From assembly GCA_963753575.1 (NCBI GenBank), contig CAVWCR010000002.1, positions 382,185 through 446,184 of the forward strand: a stretch of 64,000 bases of DNA, given 5' to 3'. A program made the translations under genes and the position numbers. The stretch is from VAZQ01 sp963753575 (GTDB lineage: Bacteria; Pseudomonadota; Alphaproteobacteria; Rhizobiales; Xanthobacteraceae). Shown here piece by piece: positions 27,919 to 35,740 of the stretch. The notes below the pieces were generated by a model. It saw only the letters and a list, made by a program, of their open reading frames with translations, was not told the DNA's origin and searched no databases. Within the stretch, counting starts at the first letter, position 1; the number at the start of each line of letters is the position of its first letter.

Positions 27919-29558
27919 GTGCCACTCTCCACAGAACGTTGCTCGACAAATCGACCCTCGTCCATTCGAATTCTGCGAGCAGGCAAGTCGAGCTCGTTGA
28001 GATAACGATCGTCGTGTGTCACCACCACCACCGTGGCTCCGGCCTGCCTTAGCGACGGCAACAATTCGTCATAGAACTTGCGACGAAAATCCGGATCTTG
28101 ATCCGCGGTCCATTCGTCGAGCAACAGGATCGGGCGCTTTTCCAGCAGGCTCACCATCAGTGCCATTCGCTTGCGCTGGCCGCCCGACAGGTCGATGGTG
28201 CTGAATTCGCCGTCCGTGAGGTGTGTCTTGTCTTGCAGTCGGAATTGCGTCAGCAACCGGCCGACCTCGCACGGCGCCGGATCAGAAATCCCATAAAGCC
28301 GCCAAAAAAGATGATAGTCGGTGAAGATGGCCGCGATCAATGCTCGATAAATTTCACGCGTGCTGTCGTCGATGTGCATGCCATCGAGGGTGATTTCTCC
28401 CGAATCGGGCATGTACAAGCCGGCGAGCACTTTCAGGAACGTCGATTTTCCGGAACCGTTACCGCCAGTGATGAAGACGAGATCGCCGGGTCGCAAGATG
28501 AAATCCAGGGGACCAATCTGAAAGGCGGCCTCGGATGACTTGTCGACGTAGCGGAACATGATGTTGTGCATCTCAATCGCGTCAAAGTGCTTCGGCAGGC
28601 TGGCAAAATCTTGCTCCGCGGCGACGGCGCCCGCCTGCAGCATGGCTTCCAGTTGCTCAATTCCATCGGCGACCGCATTCGCTGCGGTCAATATCGGCAG
28701 CGACTGCACGAGGCCGAAACACGCTCCGACAACAAATAATAGCGCAGTCGTCGCTTTTGGGATGGACGCTCCTCCCATACTGCTCAAGCTAGGGGCCACG
28801 AATACTATGGCGCCCAGCATTATGTACATCGAGCTCTGCGAGGCCACCAGCCGTTTGAAGTTCTCGGCCTCGGTTCGAATCTTGACGTTGGCCGCATTTC
28901 TCGACACTTCAACTGCATCGTCGAAAAGATCATCGCTGCGCGATCGGTTGAGCCTCACTTCCTTGAAGCCGTCCAGGAAGTCGGTGAGACGATCGAACAG
29001 CTTGCGCGCCCACCCGGCCGCTTCGTTCATTCCATCGGCGAGCTCGCGACCTTTGGCATGAAAAATGAAGCTTGCTGCGGTCACGATTCCGACGCTTAGC
29101 AAGAAGGCCGCCAACGATAGGTAGGCGACGTAGATCGCGATAAAGAAGATCAGGATGATGCCCTGAATGGAAAACGCGAGCACGGTGCTCGCTTGGGAGA
29201 GCACTGCGGTGTCGCTGGTGACGGCGGCGAAAATTCTTGACCGCCCGATCTTCTCGATCGTCACAAGCTCAGAACGCCGCACCTTGTCCATCAGGCGCAG
29301 CCGCATTCTGTGAATGATCGCCTCGATCTCGACGGTCGCGGCAATCATGACGTAGTGCTGCGTCTTAATGAAGAGAAACAGTGCGATAACGAAAAGTATG
29401 GCGGCCCAAAGGCTGCTCTTCTTGTCGCTCGCGGCCTGCGATCCAGCATTGATGGCGGCCAAGATCGCGGCGTTGCTGATGCCCCCCAGGCCGGCCATGA
29501 AAAGCAGCCGCGGAATGGAGCCTTGCATTTCGCGGCGGACGAGCTTGAGAAAGGTCAT
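27915..29558 (-). CDS. Cyclic-peptide ABC exporter (PvdE/SyrD type)
   Basis: The 547-residue protein fuses a six-helix transmembrane domain (about residues 1-310) to an ATPase domain with Walker A (TGGNGSGKSTFLKV), signature LSGGQRKRMAL and Walker B LLLDEWTADQDP. The DEWTADQDP form and overall size place it in the cyclic peptide transporter family that includes PvdE (pyoverdine precursor) and SyrD (syringomycin). It would pump the NRPS product or its precursor to the periplasm. It is coupled to the SPFH gene downstream and has the small membrane-protein gene 77 bp upstream. Confidence 0.93.
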   Translation of the reverse strand: MTFLKLVRREMQGSIPRLLFMAGLGGISNAAILAAINAGSQAASDKKSSLWAAILFVIALFLFIKTQHYVMIAATVEIEAIIHRMRLRLMDKVRRSELVTIEKIGRSRIFAAVTSDTAVLSQASTVLAFSIQGIILIFFIAIYVAYLSLAAFLLSVGIVTAASFIFHAKGRELADGMNEAAGWARKLFDRLTDFLDGFKEVRLNRSRSDDLFDDAVEVSRNAANVKIRTEAENFKRLVASQSSMYIMLGAIVFVAPSLSSMGGASIPKATTALLFVVGACFGLVQSLPILTAANAVADGIEQLEAMLQAGAVAAEQDFASLPKHFDAIEMHNIMFRYVDKSSEAAFQIGPLDFILRPGDLVFITGGNGSGKSTFLKVLAGLYMPDSGEITLDGMHIDDSTREIYRALIAAIFTDYHLFWRLYGISDPAPCEVGRLLTQFRLQDKTHLTDGEFSTIDLSGGQRKRMALMVSLLEKRPILLLDEWTADQDPDFRRKFYDELLPSLRQAGATVVVVTHDDRYLNELDLPARRIRMDEGRFVEQRSVESGT

Positions 29559-29635
29559 TAGCGTGATGTCATCCGTTTACGCTTCCGCCCCTGGTCTGCG
29601 AACGCGGAGGACGAGCATGTTGACCGCAACGGCAC

Positions 29636-29836
29636 TCAATGGCTCGGTGAAGGGATGCGTGCACGGCGATGCCATTCGACCCGTCGCGATGGACCGGTCA
29701 GCAGCAGCACCACCAGCACTGCGACCGGCGTAACGACAAGCGATAACAGGAAGGTGCCAATGAACCCCATGCGGCGTTGGCTGCCGCAGAGTCCCACGAG
29801 GGCACAGAACGCTATGAAGAAGACTGTTTCGACCAT
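29636..29836 (-). CDS. Small two-helix membrane protein
   Basis: This 66-residue protein has two hydrophobic helices (about residues 3-18 and 24-47) joined by GSQRRMGFIGTFLLS, a pattern seen in many short bacterial membrane proteins of unknown function (positively charged loop then G-F-x-GTFLLSLxxTP). It ends in a basic tail. The ribosome site is weak. Placement between exporter and DUF697 genes, on the same strand, supports membership in the same transcript. No function is assigned. Confidence 0.6.
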   Translation of the reverse strand: MVETVFFIAFCALVGLCGSQRRMGFIGTFLLSLVVTPVAVLVVLLLTGPSRRVEWHRRARIPSPSH

Positions 29837-29924
29837 GAGGCCCTAATTTCCCTGTCCGCCGCCGTCGTGTGCCGTCGGACCGAACGGCCGTCCGAAGGAT
29901 TGGCGGTCATCCCAATGTTTGGAT

Positions 29925-30515
29925 TCAAGGGCTCGCCGTCGCTGTACCTTTGCCCGTTGTCGAGGATCCCGTCGCGTGGCTGCCCGAAGCCTCCGAAGGC
30001 GTGCCTGAGGTCCGGGTGCTCCACAGCTCCTTCTGGGACTTGATGAATTCCCGATAGTCCGGAGGATTGAAATCAAGAAGCGTGCCGCCCGAAGAAAAGT
30101 GCTGAATGAAGACCTTGCCGATCGCGTAGGTGAAGCCCGCGGACAAGGTCGGCATCACCACTGACGAGATTGCCGTTCCGACGACGGGTATGCTCTTGAG
30201 CAAGCTCGCGGCCCCGATTCCGCTGGTAGCCGGGATTGCTGATCCTGCCAGGCTGGCTATGAGGGCTTTGCCCCGATTTTCGGAAAATGCAACGTCGTAA
30301 ACCTGCGAAAGCTTCCGCAACATTTGAAGCTGCACTCCGCCGACCGCCACGGCATCGACAATAGGAACTGGGATCAGTCCAGCAGCCCCAGACCATAATG
30401 CGAAGCGATCAACCAGCTTGGTTGCGATCTCCTCGCGGTTGGAGGCGCCGGATGCAGTCGCCGGGACCGGACCGCTGTTGTCAGTGCTCTCAGATTTAGT
30501 CGGTTGTTGTGCCAT
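29925..30515 (-). CDS. DUF697 (YcjF-like) membrane protein 1
   Basis: The 196-residue protein starts at an ATG preceded by GGAAGGA. A disordered polar N-terminus (residues 1-30) leads to a DUF697 core: LVDRFALWSGAAGLIPVPIVDAVAVGGVQLQMLRKLSQVYD, then glycine-rich hydrophobic helices and FTYAIGKVFIQHFSSGGTLLDF. This domain occurs in YcjF and GTPase-associated membrane proteins of unknown biochemical role. A second copy lies at 32498-33151 on the other side of the hydroxylase gene. The tail is Ser/Thr-rich. Confidence 0.85.
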   Translation of the reverse strand: MAQQPTKSESTDNSGPVPATASGASNREEIATKLVDRFALWSGAAGLIPVPIVDAVAVGGVQLQMLRKLSQVYDVAFSENRGKALIASLAGSAIPATSGIGAASLLKSIPVVGTAISSVVMPTLSAGFTYAIGKVFIQHFSSGGTLLDFNPPDYREFIKSQKELWSTRTSGTPSEASGSHATGSSTTGKGTATASP

Positions 30516-30636
30516 ATCCGAATCCTTCCTTATGAGCGCTGCACCGATCCGTCATTCGATCGGGTCGCACCAAGCAAATTGACGCGCTATCCCAACTCTT
30601 TACAGTAACATGAGGATGGTGCCAGTGCCAAGTATG

Positions 30637-32235
30637 CTACCTCCACGGCAGCAGAATTTCTTTCTCGCCGAATAGTCGCTCAGCCTTGATGCCACGCGAT
30701 ACGCACTGCTCGATGAGCCGGTTTGACTGGACGATCGGGTTGGACTGCTCAGTATACTTGATGCCCATGACGTGGTTGAGCCAGGGCTCCTGCCCCATCG
30801 CGTAGACGTACACCTCTTTGCACCGAAACCGCTCGACCATCGCGAGCGCGCGATCGTAGTCGGACCCCGCCAAGCGCCGCGACTGATCCTTCGATCGGTC
30901 GAGCCGTTGCGTCAGAAGCGGCCCATAGACCCAGGAAAACGGCGCCCCGTCACATTCCATGCCGATGAACATTGCATCGATGTCGCCGAGCTCCCGATGA
31001 ACGTGTTGATAGAGCTCGGGCGAGATGTTGCAGGAATCCGCCGCGAACAAAAGCTTGTGATTGCCGAGACGGACCAGATAGGCGGATTTGGATAGGATGT
31101 TCAGGTCGCCGTGCTCGCCCAAGAACGGTACCGCCGTGATTGAGCCGGCGCCAAACCGTAGCTCCTCCATTTCCGCGAGTTCCATGACATTGCGAAAGCC
31201 GCACTGCGTCAGCAACAGTCGCAACGACGGGTCTTGCAATGCGCCGCCGCCATTGCGCGGTACGACGATCGTGCGGATGCGGTGACGCAGTTGCAGCAGC
31301 GTCTCGAAAAGAATGTGATCGGTGTGATTGTGCGTGATCAGGACGAAGTCGATAACGTCGGGAAGATCGTCGTATGTATAGCGGGAGATATCGCTCTCGT
31401 AGGTGTAGCTCAGCACCGGGTCGAGCAGGATGCTGGTGCCCTCCACCTCCAACAGGATGCAAGCGTGACCGAAGTAGCGCCAGCGGACGCCGGGGCCCTC
31501 GTATTTGGCGTAGGGGCGTGGCGGCTCGGTTGTCAGGAAGGAGCGAAGCAGGTTTGCGTCGTCGTCGCCTAGTGCGAGCCTACTGCGAATCTCATCGAAG
31601 GTCCGCGGCTCGCGCTTCATCCCAAACAGCTCATCATAGCACGGGTTTGAGAAGGGAATCTGCAACCGAACCGCGCCGCTGTTGTCGAGGCGAGGAGTGC
31701 TCATAACGAACGGGCGATTGTCGCCGGTTATCTCGGCCAGTGCGACGCTCTGGCACGAATCGTCATAAAGCGGGCTTCGGTAGAGCAGCGGTTCAATCAA
31801 ACGGAACGACGGTTGGTTGTTCAAATCGTAGACGATCTCGACATAGCCTCTCAAGCAATCCGGCACCTCCGAATAGAGGTGCTCGGCGCTGTGTCCCTTT
31901 GCCTTCTCCCGCAGGATAGCATCGAGGCTTTCGATCGAACGCGAGAGCTCGATCAGGTTTTTTCGGTCGCGCACTGTCCGGTCGCGCAGCGCTTTCACGT
32001 CGTCGACACGGTTGCGGCCGAGATCCATGTAAGGCCCGCCCAATAGTTTCGGATCGGCCGCCGCAGCGTCGTGTGCTTCCGGACACTCGATGTAGGAGTC
32101 CATGATGTTGAGGTGGCGCTCGGTCAAATTTCTTGCCGCCGTAGCCGGCGGAATGAGATGCGTCCACGCGTACCATCCGTCCACCAGTGGCTCTGCTAGG
32201 ATATTCGAGCGAAGATACAAACGCGCACCGTTCAT
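30637..32235 (-). CDS. CmlA-like MBL-fold diiron hydroxylase (NRPS tailoring)
   Basis: The 532-residue protein has an N-terminal domain of about 240 residues (WYAWTHLIPPATAARNLTERH, GGPYMDLGRNR) and a C-terminal metallo-beta-lactamase domain. Metal residues visible: His302, His304, Asp306, His307 (THNHTDH), Glu374 (GEHGD) and Asp400 (FAADSC). Replacement of the usual MBL His by Glu, the N-terminal domain and the identical total length fit CmlA, the chloramphenicol-pathway diiron oxygenase that beta-hydroxylates an amino acid held on an NRPS carrier protein; from memory its ligands sit three residues further along. I infer beta-hydroxylation of a T-bound residue, perhaps Phe. It is flanked by two DUF697 genes. 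Confidence 0.85.
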   Translation of the reverse strand: MNGARLYLRSNILAEPLVDGWYAWTHLIPPATAARNLTERHLNIMDSYIECPEAHDAAAADPKLLGGPYMDLGRNRVDDVKALRDRTVRDRKNLIELSRSIESLDAILREKAKGHSAEHLYSEVPDCLRGYVEIVYDLNNQPSFRLIEPLLYRSPLYDDSCQSVALAEITGDNRPFVMSTPRLDNSGAVRLQIPFSNPCYDELFGMKREPRTFDEIRSRLALGDDDANLLRSFLTTEPPRPYAKYEGPGVRWRYFGHACILLEVEGTSILLDPVLSYTYESDISRYTYDDLPDVIDFVLITHNHTDHILFETLLQLRHRIRTIVVPRNGGGALQDPSLRLLLTQCGFRNVMELAEMEELRFGAGSITAVPFLGEHGDLNILSKSAYLVRLGNHKLLFAADSCNISPELYQHVHRELGDIDAMFIGMECDGAPFSWVYGPLLTQRLDRSKDQSRRLAGSDYDRALAMVERFRCKEVYVYAMGQEPWLNHVMGIKYTEQSNPIVQSNRLIEQCVSRGIKAERLFGEKEILLPWR

Positions 32236-32248
32236 TCAGGCCATGATC

Positions 32249-32284
32249 CTGTTGCTTGCTGTTGATCTGTTGCTTGCTGTTAAT
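32249..32284. repeat. Two tandem 18-bp repeats upstream of the hydroxylase
   Basis: CTGTTGCTTGCTGTTGAT at 32249-32266 is followed directly by CTGTTGCTTGCTGTTAAT at 32267-32284, one mismatch. They lie 14-49 bp upstream of the hydroxylase start, in its 5' untranslated or promoter region, and could be a regulator site or a slippage product. Confidence 0.8.
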
Positions 32285-32497
32285 GCCATAGTCAGCCAGA
32301 TCGCCTAAGCCGACGATGCCCAGTGCTGCCTGGAGGCAACGATAGCATCCTGCCATGCGGTGCGGAACTCGCGCGCTGGTTGCTCCGCAAGTCCCCTCAT
32401 TTGCTTGATTTAAGGCAATTCGTGGCGCGAAAATTCGGGCAAGTCAGGGGCCTGGTTTTGCCGACGCGGGCACACGTCCAGGCGCAAGCAGCACCAT

Positions 32498-33151
32498 TCA
32501 GCGTCGTCCGGTCTCCGGAAAATCCTGCAGCGTTGCGCCCCGCTCGAAGTGTTCGACGAATATCCGGCCGATGCCGCGGGTGCAAGCAGCTGCCGCAAGC
32601 GAGGATGCAGCAACGCCGACGATGAGCCCGGCCGGCACGACGTAAGAGAGCGCTGACGCCGTGACCAGGGTGAACCCGGTGTGGGCGGTGCCGCCTGTCA
32701 GCCCGACGACAATGGCGCGAGCGCGGCCACGGTCGAACGGCACGTCGTAGAGATTGCTCAGCCGCTTAACCATCCGCACAATGACGGCCGTCATGCTGGC
32801 AAAATTGACGAGCGGCATTGGGATCGCCCCTCCGACCGCCGAATAGGTGACGTGGCGCTCGACGATGGCATGGGCGAACCATCGCCGCTGCGCCGCGTCG
32901 AACCTAGCGCCCGCGGGTACGGAGTGATCCGGGAGGTCCGCAGCAGGCCCTCTAGCTGTCTCGGTGGCTGGCGCCGCCTCGAGGATGGTTTCGGCATGGC
33001 GCAGATCCGCTGCGGCAGGTTTGCCGCGGGTCAGGACGCTCAATTCTGCGGAGCGCGCGCGTGCTGCGGTCTTGGCCGCCGGCAATGCACTTGCCCAGCC
33101 CATGTCGTGGGTTGTTCGCCTGATAGCCTTTGGGAGATTTTTTCGGCCCAT
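32498..33151 (-). CDS. DUF697 (YcjF-like) membrane protein 2
   Basis: The 217-residue protein has a basic, disordered N-terminal half (about residues 1-90) and a DUF697 core (FAHAIVERHVTYSAVGGAIPMPLVNFASMTAVIVRMVKRLSNLYDVPF, then hydrophobic helices, ending IGRIFVEHFERGATLQDF). The ending aligns with that of the other DUF697 protein (IGKVFIQHFSSGGTLLDF), so they are diverged paralogues. The start is 2 bp after the ParA-like gene stop, so the two are cotranscribed and probably coupled. The gap of 262 bp to the hydroxylase holds only the 18-bp repeats. Confidence 0.82.
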   Translation of the reverse strand: MGRKNLPKAIRRTTHDMGWASALPAAKTAARARSAELSVLTRGKPAAADLRHAETILEAAPATETARGPAADLPDHSVPAGARFDAAQRRWFAHAIVERHVTYSAVGGAIPMPLVNFASMTAVIVRMVKRLSNLYDVPFDRGRARAIVVGLTGGTAHTGFTLVTASALSYVVPAGLIVGVAASSLAAAACTRGIGRIFVEHFERGATLQDFPETGRR

Positions 33152-33153
33152 GG

Positions 33154-33801
33154 TCAGGCGGCCCGCCTAATGCCGAGTATCCCGTCGAGCTCATCGGCGA
33201 TGGCCGCGATGTCCCGCGCAGCGGCTTTGGCACCGCCGATGAGGCTCGGGGTGGCACCCCACAGCGCCGCTTCTGCGTAGGCGACGCGATTGGGCATCTC
33301 GCTTCTGAGCAGTGGGAAGCCGGCTTCGGCCAGTTCGGCGCGAATGTGCTTGGCGACGACCGAATCCCTTGTCGTCTGGGTCAGGAGGCAACGAAACAGC
33401 GGACGCCTGCCGCCGACGCCGTCAATAAGGGCATCGAGCGTATCCAGCATGCGGTCTAGATCGAGCGGGGACGGCTTGACTGGAACAAGGAGAAAATCGC
33501 TCGCCGCGATGCAAGTGAGGGTCGCCTCTGAGCGAAATCCCGGCGTGTCAATGATGATCGGCCCGCCTCTCGCGGCGAGACCCGTCGCCGTCTTCCAGGC
33601 TGCTTCTATTGCGTCCTCAACCACCTGCACGCCTCCAAGCGCGCGTTCGCGGGCGGCCAGGCGTACAATCGAGCGTTGCGGGTCAGCATCCACGATGGCG
33701 GCGCGGCGGCCGTTCAAATGCCAATGAACTGCGAGACAGCTTGTGATCGTACTCTTGCCGCTGCCTCCTTTCATGTTTGCAATTGTGATGATCTGCCCCA
33801 T
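33154..33801 (-). CDS. ParA/MinD-family ATPase
   Basis: The 215-residue protein carries the deviant Walker A KGGSGKST (about residues 11-18) and the A' motif DADPQRS, and resembles short ParA-type ATPases (ParA, PpfA, VirC1-like). No DNA-binding N-terminal extension is present. No parB or centromere-like repeats were seen nearby, so plasmid partition is not supported. Such orphan ParA proteins often position protein cargoes on the nucleoid or membrane. Its coupling to a DUF697 membrane protein suggests the pair localises something, possibly the synthetase or exporter; that is speculative. Confidence 0.88.
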   Translation of the reverse strand: MGQIITIANMKGGSGKSTITSCLAVHWHLNGRRAAIVDADPQRSIVRLAARERALGGVQVVEDAIEAAWKTATGLAARGGPIIIDTPGFRSEATLTCIAASDFLLVPVKPSPLDLDRMLDTLDALIDGVGGRRPLFRCLLTQTTRDSVVAKHIRAELAEAGFPLLRSEMPNRVAYAEAALWGATPSLIGGAKAAARDIAAIADELDGILGIRRAA

Positions 33802-33962
33802 GACCCCACCTGCCTCTCTGCGTCATTTCGTCGGGCGAATCGCTTCCAATCAATGCTATCGGCTGCCCCGGCAATTGCCACAGCTTTCTATGGCAAGTAC
33901 CCTTGGCCCCGGCTGGCGATCCTTGTCTTGGTCGGTCGCGACGTACGCGGAGGATTTCAGTT
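33802..33962. promoter_or_regulatory. Divergent upstream region of the two island arms
   Basis: This 161-bp gap lies between the divergently transcribed ParA-like gene (minus) and VOC gene (plus), so promoters for both arms should be here. A GGAGG ribosome site for the VOC gene is at about 33950. No clear -35/-10 pair or operator palindrome could be assigned by eye, and no regulator gene is adjacent. Confidence 0.4.
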
Positions 33963-34469
33963 ATGAGCAGCCAACAAGCTGTCCCGGAGCTGCTAAGCAA
34001 GTACGCGAAAGCCATCGACCACATTGCGATCGCGGTGAATGATCTCGAGGCATCGATTGTGTTCTACGGCAAGGTGCTCGGATTCGAGCTCCACGAACGG
34101 CGGCGCACTGAAGGCAAAGTCACCGCGATGATCTCGGCGGTGATGAAAGCAGGCCCCGTCACGGTTGTTCTCCTAGAGGGCACGTCGCCTGAATCGCAGG
34201 TCTCCAAGTACGTCGAGCATTATGGTCCGGGAGTGCAGCACATTGCCTTCGCGGTCGAGAATCTGCCGAGCTTGGCCGAAGACCTGAAGAACGCTGGCCT
34301 CGAGTTTGATACGCGCATCATCGAGAGCCCCGGTTTGCGCCAGATCTTCTCCAGGCGCGATCCCGGTTCGGGCATGATGTACGAGTTCATCGAACGGATG
34401 GGCGGCGATTTCTCCGACGAGAGTGTGAAGAGCCTGTTCGAGCAGTTGGAGGAGAAGGACGCATTCTAG
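33963..34469 (+). CDS. VOC-superfamily protein (methylmalonyl-CoA epimerase/HPPD-like)
   Basis: The ATG at 33963 follows GGAGG and gives 168 residues. Two beta-alpha-beta-beta-beta units are visible with probable metal ligands His (AIDHIAIAVNDLE), His (PGVQHIAFAVENL) and Glu (MMYEFIER). The GTSPESQVSKYVEHYGPGVQHIAF segment is shared with methylmalonyl-CoA epimerases and with the N-terminal half of 4-hydroxyphenylpyruvate dioxygenases and hydroxymandelate synthases. Length fits a single-domain VOC enzyme rather than a full dioxygenase. In this cluster it might supply or modify an aromatic precursor, but the reaction is not determinable. Confidence 0.85.
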   Translation: MSSQQAVPELLSKYAKAIDHIAIAVNDLEASIVFYGKVLGFELHERRRTEGKVTAMISAVMKAGPVTVVLLEGTSPESQVSKYVEHYGPGVQHIAFAVENLPSLAEDLKNAGLEFDTRIIESPGLRQIFSRRDPGSGMMYEFIERMGGDFSDESVKSLFEQLEEKDAF

Positions 34470-34532
34470 CTTCCTACAGGCCCCTGAAAGCCTCGATCCG
34501 GCGAGGTCGGCCCTGACCGATTGTCTTGTCCA

Positions 34533-35483
34533 ATGGCTGAGTTGATCAACGTCTGGAGTCGCTGCCACGCTTGCGGCGCGGCACCCATCGTCGGCCTGCG
34601 CTGGAGTTGCCAGACGTGCCCAGCGGGGCCGGACAACGACCTCTGCGAGGCCTGTCATCGTTCGTTCGAGCAAGGTGGCGTGCAGCATCCCCCGCCGGAA
34701 GCGCGCGAGGCGCCGCCCGGTCGACACCTGTTTCGCGCGTTTGAAGGGACCGCGCGTGAGAATGTTGCGCATTGGCTCGCAGTGCCGTGGTCGAACGCGA
34801 CCGCGCCCGCGATTCCGGATCGCTTTGTGGTCCGTCCCGAATTTCGCAGCGGACGCAAGTCCTTCTTCGGTAGCTATGGCTTCATTGTCGCGGCGCAGGG
34901 CGGCGGGCCCACGCTCATGCTAACGGCGCTGCATGTGCTGGATGAACTCGCCAAGTTCAACGGCATCGACTGCACGATCTACAATGTGGCGTATACGGGC
35001 GCCGAACTACTGCCGTGCGTCACGGGCGTGCAGCTCTATGATCCGTTCGCGCCGAATTGGATGCGGGCCGAGCTGGGCGCGGCCGGCGCCATGTTGTGCC
35101 TGCCAGATGCACGGATTTGCCCCGAGGAGCCCTTTTCACAAAGTGACATCGCCGCGTTCGGCGTGATCGCGTCCGCTTTGGTCTGCCCGGCACAGCTCGC
35201 CGCCGCGTCGCCGGCGGTGGGCGAGCCGATCTGGCTGGTGGTCCATCTCGGACGTGGCACGCGCGAGCGGGCAATCCCGGCCATCGTGGTAGAGATGACT
35301 GAGCAAACGCTGATCTTTCGTTTTGCCAAGGAGGCGCCCATGCCTGCCTATACGAGCGGCGCGCCGCTGCTCAATCGCGTAGGCGAGGTGGTGGGTCTCA
35401 ACATCGGAGGCGGCATGCTCGATGGATATCGGATCGGCCATGCCAGCCACGTGGCCAGCATACGTCGCCATCTTGGATGGTAG
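34533..35483 (+). CDS. ZZ-type zinc finger plus trypsin-like domain protein
   Basis: I prefer the ATG at 34533 over a TTG at 34521; the product has 316 residues and no signal peptide. Residues 11-52 form a ZZ-like zinc finger with Cys11, Cys14, Cys26, Cys29, Cys38, Cys41 and nearby His. The rest resembles a trypsin-like fold: a possible triad of His134 (LTALHVLD), Asp205 (SQSDIAAFG) and Ser275 (AYTSGAPLL) is in the right order, and GEVVGLNIGGG follows the Ser as in these proteases. The cytoplasmic location and ZZ finger are unusual for this fold. Whether it is active, and why it sits before the synthetase, is unknown. Confidence 0.7.
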   Translation: MAELINVWSRCHACGAAPIVGLRWSCQTCPAGPDNDLCEACHRSFEQGGVQHPPPEAREAPPGRHLFRAFEGTARENVAHWLAVPWSNATAPAIPDRFVVRPEFRSGRKSFFGSYGFIVAAQGGGPTLMLTALHVLDELAKFNGIDCTIYNVAYTGAELLPCVTGVQLYDPFAPNWMRAELGAAGAMLCLPDARICPEEPFSQSDIAAFGVIASALVCPAQLAAASPAVGEPIWLVVHLGRGTRERAIPAIVVEMTEQTLIFRFAKEAPMPAYTSGAPLLNRVGEVVGLNIGGGMLDGYRIGHASHVASIRRHLGW

Positions 35484-35740
35484 ACTTGGATGATAGACAA
35501 GGGTGGTTGTGGGGTTGTGTTCTCGGCTCCTGCCGGGCCGCAAATTCAATGCGTCTTCCCGACCGCTGGCGCGGCAAGACGAGGACTACGACTGGTGCTA
35601 TCGTCGGAAAATTCTTGCAGCACGCCCCGTGGCTTACGGTTCCTTCACTTGACAAAGTGGCGCTCGGCCAGCACCATTCGGCCCAATGCTGCCAATGACT
35701 TGAGCGTTAGATCCTATAGCCGATAGAGATCATCAAGCCA
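35484..35740. other. Gene-free leader upstream of the NRPS
   Basis: This 257-bp stretch holds no recognisable gene. It is AT-richer near 35700-35740 and should contain the NRPS promoter or leader. No strong Shine-Dalgarno sequence precedes the GTG at 35741, which leaves the exact start uncertain. Confidence 0.4.

Noticed and set aside
33154..33801. Plasmid partition locus based on the ParA-like gene
   Set aside because: There is no parB, replication gene or iteron array nearby, and the left half of the window is chromosomal core.
35490..35726. Small plus-strand frame just upstream of the NRPS, considered as an MbtH-like gene
   Set aside because: It has none of the MbtH residues (such as the conserved Trp-rich NxExQxSLWP pattern) and no ribosome site.
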